Assembly (NCBI GenBank): GCA_027619145.1 | Contig: JAQCGA010000256.1 | Span: 1-6,334 of the forward strand | DNA: 6,334 bases | Direction: 5' to 3' | Source: a bacterium | Lineage (GTDB): Bacteria > Latescibacterota > UBA2968 > GCA-2709665 | Part shown: positions 1-5,605 of the stretch, piece after piece | Layout: every line of letters begins with the position of its first letter | Position numbering within the stretch: position 1 is the first letter of the stretch | The notes under the pieces: model-generated | Told to the model about the DNA's origin: nothing | What the model saw: the letters and a program-made list of their open reading frames with translations, nothing else | Databases searched by the model: none | Made by a program: the position numbers and the translations under genes

Positions 1-175
1 GGCCACGCGCGGCAATGTCTTCGGATGCGGCAAAGCCGGAGGTGTGGCAGACGAAGCTTTCGGGCATGATGGTGGTGAGGCCGATTTCGTCGCGGAGTTT
101 TTTCAGGTCGTCCGGGCGTTTGGCCACTTCGGCGGCGTCGCAGAACCAAATGAGGTGTTTTGGATGGGTTGGCAT
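1..175 (-). CDS. Hypothetical protein, N-terminal 58 codons (3' end beyond window)
   Basis: The frame opens with ATG at 175-173, 19 nt after the stop of the upstream heparinase-like gene, and stays open to the window edge, giving 58 residues beginning MPTHPKHLIWFCDAAEV and ending near SEDIAARG. There is no signal peptide, so a cytoplasmic location is likely. I do not recognise the family. The pattern of a short hydrophobic strand (HLIWFCD), an amphipathic helix (RPDDLKKLRDEIG) and a second strand (LTTIMPES) resembles the first beta-alpha-beta unit of a TIM barrel, as in many sugar-acting hydrolases, isomerases and epimerases; that is inference only. Only a weak GGA-type ribosome site precedes the ATG. 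Same strand and tight spacing make it the likely next gene of the polysaccharide operon. Two plus-strand frames overlap it, but they lack recognisable protein features and are judged shadows. Confidence 0.6.
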   Translation of the reverse strand, partial: MPTHPKHLIWFCDAAEVAKRPDDLKKLRDEIGLTTIMPESFVCHTSGFAASEDIAARG

Positions 176-194
176 GGGGATTCCAGTTATGAGG

Positions 195-2078
195 TTATGG
201 CAAGGTTACCTGGCCGTCGCTGCTGGTGATTAGAAGTTCGTTTTTGGAGACGAGGATGCGGTCTGTCCAGCCGGGGCCGTGGATCTCGAGGTTCTGGCTT
301 TCGAGTGGTTGCCAGGTAAGATCGGGATTTTCTTGCGAATTGGGAAGTAAGGCGAAGAGCGCCGTTGTTTCTGCGGCCTGCCAGCTTGCGCGGGCGACCT
401 GGTTGTTGAACTCGGGTTTGGAGGAAATGGGACGCCAGCGGCCTTTGTCGAGATGGAGATCGACGAAGGGGGGGACGACGGTGGTGAGTTGGGTGCGGCC
501 GGGTTCCAGGGAACGCCAGGCGTTGGCAGAGAGGCCAGGCCAGGTGATGTCGCGTTTTGTGAGGTGGGTTCCGGGTGCTTCCGGTGGGGAGGTGGAACGG
601 ATCTGCCAGGTGTACTGATGGAGGGTGTCTGCGACGATTCGGTCGAAGACGAGTACGTAGCGGTTTCGTACCAGGGCGAGGGTGCGTTGGATGGTGGTGT
701 TCTGGTAGCGGATGGTGACGGTGGCGTGGCGGACGGGGCCTTCGGTCTGAACGCTGGAGAGTTCGCCGGGGGTGTTCTGGGCCGGGCCTTCTCCGTCGAT
801 AAGGATCACATTGTGGAATTCTGCACCGAAGTAGTCGCGGCTTTTCCAGTGGTCGTAGCCGGAGTCTGCGGCGAGGACTTCATCCTGGTATGTCAGTACA
901 AAGTGGCCGGCGTCGCCCTGGCTGTAGGTTTTGTACCGGTGTTCCAGCGGCCAGGTACCATCTTTTCCGGCAAACCAGACGGCGGTGGTTTCGGGACCCC
1001 AGTTTTCGCGCAGGACGACGGTTTGGGATTGAGGGAAAGCCCGGGAGGCCGGTGGGGGCTCGCCGGGAATATCGTCGTTGTAACGGGCCAGGGCGATGTG
1101 CATGTGGTAGAGGTGTGGAACGGGGTTCGGCGGGAGGTTGAAGGCGCGGTGGAACAGGGGGGCGAGGTCCTGGCCGTAGCGCGAGTTGGAGAGCAGAGAG
1201 AAGAAGCCCAGGCCCATACCGGACTCGCAGGTTCCCCAGGGGACAAGTTCGCCGTTGGCCATGAGCTGGTAGGCGGCAAAGATGAGCCATTCGCGGAAGC
1301 GGGGGTTTTCGAAGAAGTAGGCACCGGTTGCGCGTTCGCAGGCGATGGCGAAGGGGGCGAACTGGACGTTCATATAATTTGTATAACCTGCACCTTCTAC
1401 AAAGTGGCCGCCGGGACGGAAGAACCAGAGGTTTTCCTGGCGCTGGATTTCTCGCAGAGCGCATTCGAGCCATTTGGATGGACCGTTCGGGCTGTCTGTG
1501 TATTCGGATAGGGTGAAGGCGGCCATGCCCAGGGCGGATGCGGCCAGGGTGCGCTGGTTGCCGTAGTTGGCACCGCCCTGAGGACCCCCTTCGAGGATTT
1601 CATAATAGTGGTCGGCTTCGGAGGCGATTTTGTTTCGGATGGTTCGGTGATCTTCTGGCGTGAGGCCTTCCCAGGAGGCGAGGAGGTCGTAGGCGACAAT
1701 GTAGTCTGCAAATCGGTGGGAGCTGGGTTCCAGGTACCCTTGTGGTTTTTGCCGCCAGATGGGGTTTTCCAGCAGGTTGGTTCTGGATTTTTGTGCTTCG
1801 GTTTCGTCGTTCAGGAGCCACCAGGTGAGGGCGGGGGTGCTGCGAACGCTGTGGGTTTTGAGTTCTTTCCACCAGGAGGCCCAGGGTTCCTGGTGGAGGC
1901 GTGCGTTCATGGTTTCCCGGTCGGTTTCGTCGTAGAAGAGGTTGGGATGTTTTTCTTTGGACAGGGTCAGGTTCTGGATTTGTTGCACAGTTTTATCTCC
2001 TGGGGGTGTTTTGTCCTGGGCTCCGCAGGATAGGGGGATGAAGATGAGGGTGAAGAGGATGCAGAGGCGAAAGGTCAT
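195..2078 (-). CDS. Exported heparinase II/III-like polysaccharide lyase family protein
   Basis: A 627-residue protein probably acting outside the cytoplasm on an acidic, uronate-containing polysaccharide by beta-elimination; substrate unknown. The N-terminus is a signal peptide: R4, a hydrophobic core at residues 5-17, then SCGA-QD. C18 could be lipidated, but P15 at position -3 makes the lipobox non-canonical, so ordinary cleavage after A20 is equally possible. Residues about 45-340 look like the alpha-helical toroid domain, with GGANYGNQRTLAASALG (168-184) and GGHFVEGAGYTNY (223-235). From about 350 the beta-sandwich heparinase II/III C-terminal domain begins: LRENW (356-360), GDAGHF (388-393), DSGY (405-408) and FHNVILIDGEG (421-431), the family's H/D/HN active-site neighbourhood. 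It is divergent from its neighbour, and the HxH pair seen there is reduced to one His (H391). The start overlaps the preceding stop as ATGA, implying translational coupling. Family and fold are fairly sure; catalytic activity and substrate are not. Confidence 0.85.
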   Translation of the reverse strand: MTFRLCILFTLIFIPLSCGAQDKTPPGDKTVQQIQNLTLSKEKHPNLFYDETDRETMNARLHQEPWASWWKELKTHSVRSTPALTWWLLNDETEAQKSRTNLLENPIWRQKPQGYLEPSSHRFADYIVAYDLLASWEGLTPEDHRTIRNKIASEADHYYEILEGGPQGGANYGNQRTLAASALGMAAFTLSEYTDSPNGPSKWLECALREIQRQENLWFFRPGGHFVEGAGYTNYMNVQFAPFAIACERATGAYFFENPRFREWLIFAAYQLMANGELVPWGTCESGMGLGFFSLLSNSRYGQDLAPLFHRAFNLPPNPVPHLYHMHIALARYNDDIPGEPPPASRAFPQSQTVVLRENWGPETTAVWFAGKDGTWPLEHRYKTYSQGDAGHFVLTYQDEVLAADSGYDHWKSRDYFGAEFHNVILIDGEGPAQNTPGELSSVQTEGPVRHATVTIRYQNTTIQRTLALVRNRYVLVFDRIVADTLHQYTWQIRSTSPPEAPGTHLTKRDITWPGLSANAWRSLEPGRTQLTTVVPPFVDLHLDKGRWRPISSKPEFNNQVARASWQAAETTALFALLPNSQENPDLTWQPLESQNLEIHGPGWTDRILVSKNELLITSSDGQVTLP

Positions 2079-4066
2079 GAGCTGTGGACCCCACTTATGG
2101 ATTTGTCAATGAGGCGATGGTCTTCGTATTCGAGGAAGAGGCCGTCCAGAAGGAAGGACCGTGTGGGTTCGCCGTTGTTAAGTGTGATGACCGCCAGGCT
2201 ACCGTCGGTGTCTATGGGACCGGTACGGCCGACCTGGGTGTGGAGTGCGGGGGTGGCGGCTACGATGTGCTGTGTGCCGTCTGGCCAGGTGAAGAGAAAG
2301 CCGGAGCGTTCCGGAGAGAGCGGTTCGATATTTACTTCTGGTGGGGTTGCCCCCTGGAAGGGGAGCAAGAGGGTGACGAGGGAACTTGTGGAACGCTGTG
2401 CGCTACCTGCCATCGCAAAAAGGGGCGCGGGATGGTATTCTCGTTTCTGGTCGGGGAGCCAGCCGAGGAGAGGGTCTTTTTCGCCTTCGTGGATGGTGAA
2501 ACTGAGATCGTCGCTTGCGTGGAGAGATTGGATGAGGAGGTTGGTGTCTACGCTGCCGGTCCATGCGGCACGACGTTTTTCATCCAGGGTACAGGGGCCG
2601 GAAGGGAATTGCCAGTGGGCGGCGTAAGGCTGGCCTTTGCCATCTGTGGAGAGCAGGTCGAAGACGAGTGCGGCCCTGCCTTTAAGCCAGAGGAGAACGC
2701 GGTCGTGAATGCCGAAGGTGCCGGTGCCTTTTCCGTTGCTCCAACCCCAGGTGTATTCGCCGGGGAAATACCCGCCTGCGTACCGGGAGGCGATCACGGA
2801 GAGGTCGTCCTGGATGTGTACGGTGCGGGTGTCCGGGTTTGCTTCGGTCTGGTTGAGGCCGCCGATGTTGAGGGTATTGTGTGCGCGGGTGGATTTTCCG
2901 TGGGGTGCGTACGGGTCGCTCATCTCGTAAGAGAAGACGCCGGGGTCACACAGGAGCATGCGGTTGCCAGCGTAGAGGTTGACGGAGAGGCGGCTGAGGT
3001 GACAGTGGCCACCGCCCCACCGGGTGGCGTCGAAGGTGAGGAAGGTGGCGTCTGCGGCCCAGGATTCGCGGAGGAAGAGTTGTCCGGCGCTGGAGAAATA
3101 GCGAGAAGGTTGTTGGTTCAGGTCGAATTCTGGGTCGTCTGCGAGGCCGGCTTCTTCGAGGAAGGCCTGGCGGGTTTTGATTGTGGGAATGTGGCCGGGG
3201 CCGGGAGTCCAGGAGCCACCGTCGTGGAGGCCGCAGGGGCCGCCATCCGGCGCGGCGGAGCAGACGAGGTAATCCCACATGCGAGCGGCACGGCGGGTGT
3301 CGATTTGCAGACCGGCATCTGGACGGGCTTGAGAGAGCCTCCAGAGGCGGGTGAAGAGATTGCACATCCAGCTGTGGTAGCTGGGGTTGTGTTCTTCGTG
3401 GGAACCGTCCGAGTGGATTTGCCGGTGGAAAGTTTCGTTGAGGTGGCGTACGGCGAAAGGGACGTGTTCTTCCAGACCGGGCACGAGCAGGCCGCAGAAG
3501 AGGAGACAGTCCAGGTGGCTGATGCGCCAGTTGCCTGTTGGGGTGAGGTGTGCGGCCAGGCAGGCGAGCTGACCCTGGGAGGATTCGAGCATGCGCTGGA
3601 GGAAAGCTTCGTCGTAGTGTGGGCTTTTGGCGAAGGCGGGAACAGTTCCCCACCAGCCGGGCATGACGCCCTGACCCATGCGGATGGAAACGTTGAGGGT
3701 ATTGTCTCCGGGGCCGGGTGGGTCTTCGGCACGGTAGGTGTGCTGGTCCATCCAGTCTTCAATGGTGGCCCGGGCAATGGCGGGGAGTTCTTCGTCTCCG
3801 GTTTCGCGGTACACGGCGGCGAGGTGCTCGAGCCAGAAGAAGCGGTTGAGCTGGGCGGGCCATTCCTGGTGGGCGACGTGTTTTCCGGTCCAGTCGATAT
3901 TGCGGTGGCCGACCTGGACTTCCCGGTGGTCGTAGAAGAGTACGATGCCAGCCTTGAGGGCGCTTGCCCAGCGGTGTGACACTTTGGGGTCGAGCGCGGG
4001 TTTTGTGCCGGCGGCTTTTTCCAGGGCACGGTGGTTTTCAACAATGGCTTCGAGCAGGGAGGGCAT
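2075..4066 (-). CDS. Heparinase II/III family protein without signal peptide
   Basis: A 663-residue protein of the heparinase II/III fold, probably a lyase for uronate-containing oligo- or polysaccharides. Residues about 1-320 form the helical toroid: NIDWTGKHVAHQEWPAQLNR (56-75), then DGSHEEHNPSYHSWM (220-234), whose Y230 lies where the family's catalytic tyrosine is expected. The C-terminal beta-sandwich carries GGGHCHLSRLSVNLYAG (351-367) with an HxH pair (H354/H356), D374 in CDPG 18 residues on, and STRAHNTL (392-399) with H396/N397. These match the metal and active-site positions known for heparinase II, so it looks intact. The N-terminus (MPSLLEAIVENHRALEKAAG) is amphipathic and not a signal peptide, which suggests a cytoplasmic enzyme acting on imported oligosaccharides. 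The ATG follows the glcF stop by 12 nt, with GGAG seven bases upstream. Its stop overlaps the next start. Exact substrate (heparin-like, alginate-like or other) cannot be read from sequence. Confidence 0.9.
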   Translation of the reverse strand: MPSLLEAIVENHRALEKAAGTKPALDPKVSHRWASALKAGIVLFYDHREVQVGHRNIDWTGKHVAHQEWPAQLNRFFWLEHLAAVYRETGDEELPAIARATIEDWMDQHTYRAEDPPGPGDNTLNVSIRMGQGVMPGWWGTVPAFAKSPHYDEAFLQRMLESSQGQLACLAAHLTPTGNWRISHLDCLLFCGLLVPGLEEHVPFAVRHLNETFHRQIHSDGSHEEHNPSYHSWMCNLFTRLWRLSQARPDAGLQIDTRRAARMWDYLVCSAAPDGGPCGLHDGGSWTPGPGHIPTIKTRQAFLEEAGLADDPEFDLNQQPSRYFSSAGQLFLRESWAADATFLTFDATRWGGGHCHLSRLSVNLYAGNRMLLCDPGVFSYEMSDPYAPHGKSTRAHNTLNIGGLNQTEANPDTRTVHIQDDLSVIASRYAGGYFPGEYTWGWSNGKGTGTFGIHDRVLLWLKGRAALVFDLLSTDGKGQPYAAHWQFPSGPCTLDEKRRAAWTGSVDTNLLIQSLHASDDLSFTIHEGEKDPLLGWLPDQKREYHPAPLFAMAGSAQRSTSSLVTLLLPFQGATPPEVNIEPLSPERSGFLFTWPDGTQHIVAATPALHTQVGRTGPIDTDGSLAVITLNNGEPTRSFLLDGLFLEYEDHRLIDKSISGVHSS

Positions 4067-4070
4067 GGTG

Positions 4071-4079
4071 GATCTCCGT
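4071..4079 (-). promoter_or_regulatory. Ribosome binding site of the signal-less heparinase-like gene
   Basis: GGAG (minus strand, 4077-4074) lies seven bases before the ATG at 4066 and directly after the glcF stop codon. It is the only clear Shine-Dalgarno-like site at a gene start in the window and supports that start codon. Confidence 0.6.
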
Positions 4080-5428
4080 TATAGAGTTTCTTCGGCCCGG
4101 TAGGCTTCGGCCAGGAGAGAGACGGGGTGTTTGACGGTGATGGGGACGTTGCACCGCTGGGCACCGTGTACGAGTTGGACGATGCAGCCGGGGTTGCCGG
4201 TGGTGACAACCGGGGCATGTGTGTTTTTGATATGGGACATTTTTCGATCCAGAAGTTGCATGGACATGTCGGGTTGGGTGATGTTGTAGACGCCAGCGCT
4301 GCCGCAGCACCAGTCGGATTCGGTGAGTTCGATCAGTTCCAGATTTGGAATGGATTGGAGGATGCTGCGAGGTTGAGTGGAAATTTTCTGGCCGTGTTTG
4401 AGGTGGCAGGATTCGTGGTAGGTGACGGTTTGTGTTGGACCGGTCCGGGGTGGACGGAAGTTGATTTCGACGAGGAACTCGTGGATGTCTTTAATCTTAT
4501 GACTCCAGATGCGTGCGCGTTCGGCGTATTCTGGATCGTCTTCGAGCAAACGGTCATAGTGTTTTGCGTGGGAGCCGCATCCGCCTGCGTTGGTGATGAT
4601 GGCGTCCAGGTGTTCGGGATCGAAGGCGTCAATGTTGATGCGGGCGAGCTGGCGTGCGGTTTCGAGTTCGCCGTTGTGGCCGTGGAGAGAACCACAGCAT
4701 TCCTGGGCTTCAGGGAGACGGACTTCGCAATTATTTTGCTGGAGGGCGTAGATGGTGTCTGCATTGATGTTTGGAAAGGCGATGTCCTGGATGCAGCCGG
4801 AGAGGAGGGCCACGCGATATTGCGGTGAGGTTGGATTTTGTGCGCGGCCGTGGTCCCGGAAGGCGGCGTCGGTAAAGGGGTGGCCGATGGTGGGGGTGAG
4901 GGGTTCGAGTTCTCGGAGTGAGGTGGGCAGGAGGTTGAGGAGGCCGCTTTTGCGTACGAGAGATTGCAGGCCGGTGCGCTGGTAGATACGGAGAAGGCGG
5001 CCCAGGGCGTGGAGGCGTTCGCGGGAGGTGAAGAGCCAGTTGAGGGCGAGGGTGCGGATGGAATTGCGTTTGGGATTTTCGAGGATGCCAACGCGTTCGA
5101 TTTCGGCGCGGGCGTGTTCGAAGAGGTTGGCGTAGTCCACACCGGCGGGGCAGGCGGTCTGGCAGGCGAGGCAACCCAGGCAGAAGTAGAGTTCGTCTGC
5201 AAAGGCAGCGGTGACGTCCAGGCGGTCGTCTGCAACGGCGCGCATCATGGCAATGCGGCCTCGAGGGGAAGATTTTTCGTTGAGGGTGGCGTCGTAGGTG
5301 GGGCAGGTGGGCAGGCACATGCCACAGTGCATGCATTGCTGGAGGACGGAGTAGTCGAGATTTTTGAGCAAGTTTTCTGAGGATGACATTTCAGGAAATA
5401 TCCAATCGTTACCGTGTTTAGGAAACAT
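4079..5428 (-). CDS. glcF: Glycolate oxidase-type iron-sulfur subunit GlcF
   Basis: The electron-transfer partner of the FAD subunit encoded just upstream: it takes electrons from oxidation of a 2-hydroxy acid (glycolate or D-lactate type) towards the respiratory chain, and is expected at the inner face of the cytoplasmic membrane. Two ferredoxin-like [4Fe-4S] motifs are complete: CMHCGMCLPTCP (C32, C35, C38, C42) and CLGCLACQTACP (C83, C86, C89, C93). SPRGRIAMMRAVAD (54-67) is a GlcF hallmark. Two CCG domains follow, with C212, ECCGS (243-247) and GGCGSH (282-287), then C341, WCCGSAG (373-379) and GNPGC (411-415). At 449 residues it is close to the family's usual length. The start is uncertain: the first ATG (5428-5426) lies in a direct repeat and lacks a clear ribosome site; an in-frame ATG at 5389 would give 436 residues and leave 18 before the first cysteine, as in many homologues. 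The heparinase gene follows after 12 nt. Confidence 0.95.
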   Translation of the reverse strand: MFPKHGNDWIFPEMSSSENLLKNLDYSVLQQCMHCGMCLPTCPTYDATLNEKSSPRGRIAMMRAVADDRLDVTAAFADELYFCLGCLACQTACPAGVDYANLFEHARAEIERVGILENPKRNSIRTLALNWLFTSRERLHALGRLLRIYQRTGLQSLVRKSGLLNLLPTSLRELEPLTPTIGHPFTDAAFRDHGRAQNPTSPQYRVALLSGCIQDIAFPNINADTIYALQQNNCEVRLPEAQECCGSLHGHNGELETARQLARINIDAFDPEHLDAIITNAGGCGSHAKHYDRLLEDDPEYAERARIWSHKIKDIHEFLVEINFRPPRTGPTQTVTYHESCHLKHGQKISTQPRSILQSIPNLELIELTESDWCCGSAGVYNITQPDMSMQLLDRKMSHIKNTHAPVVTTGNPGCIVQLVHGAQRCNVPITVKHPVSLLAEAYRAEETL

Positions 5429-5429
5429 T
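5410..5429. repeat. Direct repeat, left copy (overlaps glcF first ATG)
   Basis: TACCGTGT, four variable bases (TTAG), then GAAACATT. It matches the copy at 5586-5605 at 16 of 20 positions, as two exact 8-base blocks around a variable centre. On the minus strand it contains the first ATG of the glcF frame (5428-5426). It ends 6 bases before the inverted-repeat element, so it could be one side of an old target-site duplication. Confidence 0.75.
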
Positions 5430-5472
5430 CATTATGGCCCGGACATCGTTTGTGTGGGTTTGAATTTCGTAG

Positions 5473-5493
5473 GGGCGAATCTTGTATTCGCCC
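5473..5493. repeat. Hairpin A of the palindromic element
   Basis: A perfect 8-bp stem, GGGCGAAT pairing with ATTCGCCC, closes a five-base loop CTTGT. The loop is the exact complement of the loop of hairpin B at 5536-5540, allowing either loop-loop contact or long-range pairing in the extended cruciform. Confidence 0.85.
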
Positions 5494-5527
5494 GAATGAG
5501 GGGAATACGGTTTCAACCACCCCTCGC

Positions 5528-5548
5528 GGGCGATCACAAGGATCGCCC
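5528..5548. repeat. Hairpin B of the palindromic element
   Basis: A perfect 8-bp stem, GGGCGATC pairing with GATCGCCC, closes a five-base loop ACAAG. Compared with hairpin A, the two innermost stem pairs differ, but both sides changed together so pairing is kept, which indicates selection on, or copying of, the structure. Confidence 0.85.
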
Positions 5549-5585
5549 CTACGCCAATGTGAAAAACGTTTGAAATCCGGGCCGG

Positions 5586-5605
5586 TACCGTGTCCGCGAA
5601 ACATT
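5586..5605. repeat. Direct repeat, right copy (overlaps glcD stop)
   Basis: TACCGTGT, four variable bases (CCGC), then GAAACATT, starting 2 bases after the inverted-repeat element ends. On the minus strand it contains an ATG (5604-5602) overlapping the glcD stop as TAATG. This is the position a translationally coupled downstream gene would use. Confidence 0.75.

Larger units (their letters stand above)
5436..5583. repeat. MITE/REP-like palindromic element in glcD-glcF gap
   Basis: The outer ends are an exact 8-bp inverted repeat, GGCCCGGA (5436-5443) and TCCGGGCC (5576-5583). Inside, 26-nt arms at 5468-5493 and 5528-5553 are inverted copies matching at 22 of 26 positions, both beginning or ending in CGTAGGGGCGA or its complement. 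Six more pairs follow inward (GAGGGG at 5498-5503 with CCCCTC at 5520-5525). The whole can fold as one long hairpin or as two local hairpins. The GTAGGGGCG...CGCCCCTAC type resembles dispersed non-coding palindromes that I recall from several environmental bacterial genomes; this is recollection, not a search. No transposase is encoded, and no T-tract follows the stems on either strand, so it is not an obvious terminator. Confidence 0.75.

Noticed and set aside
453..1511. 352-codon plus-strand open frame opposite the exported lyase gene
   Set aside because: Same low-complexity G/V/E composition, no recognisable motif, antisense to a well-supported coding region.
2084..3979. 631-codon plus-strand open frame opposite the signal-less heparinase-like gene
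   Set aside because: The translation is rich in G, V, E and A, without motifs or a domain pattern, and lies exactly antisense to a gene with clear family motifs. Such frames arise from third-position GC bias of the opposite strand.
5415..5427. Palindrome TGTTT-AGG-AAACA as an operator
   Set aside because: The symmetry is lost in the other copy of the direct repeat, so it is probably incidental to the repeat rather than a regulator site.
5431..5436. CATAAT (minus strand) as a -10 promoter box for glcF
   Set aside because: No matching -35 hexamer at 16-18 nt, and transcription would begin at or after the first glcF ATG.
5468..5553. Palindrome as an intrinsic terminator between glcD and glcF
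   Set aside because: The stems are strong, but no run of T follows on either strand, and terminating here would cut GlcF from its partner.
5468..5553. CRISPR array or tRNA-like structure in the intergenic gap
   Set aside because: There are only two inverted, not tandem, units with no regular spacer, and no cloverleaf or CCA end can be drawn.
5364..5573. Short plus-strand frames across the palindromic element (also 5414-5629)
   Set aside because: They consist of translated repeat arms (peptides such as GDHKDRPYAN) and overlap the 5' end of glcF; no ribosome site or family support.
5245..5604. 119-codon minus-strand frame starting at the TAATG overlap with glcD
   Set aside because: It reads through the palindromic element and then runs out of frame across the conserved iron-sulfur region of glcF, giving a compositionally odd peptide. 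It is more likely a relic of a displaced start codon than a gene.
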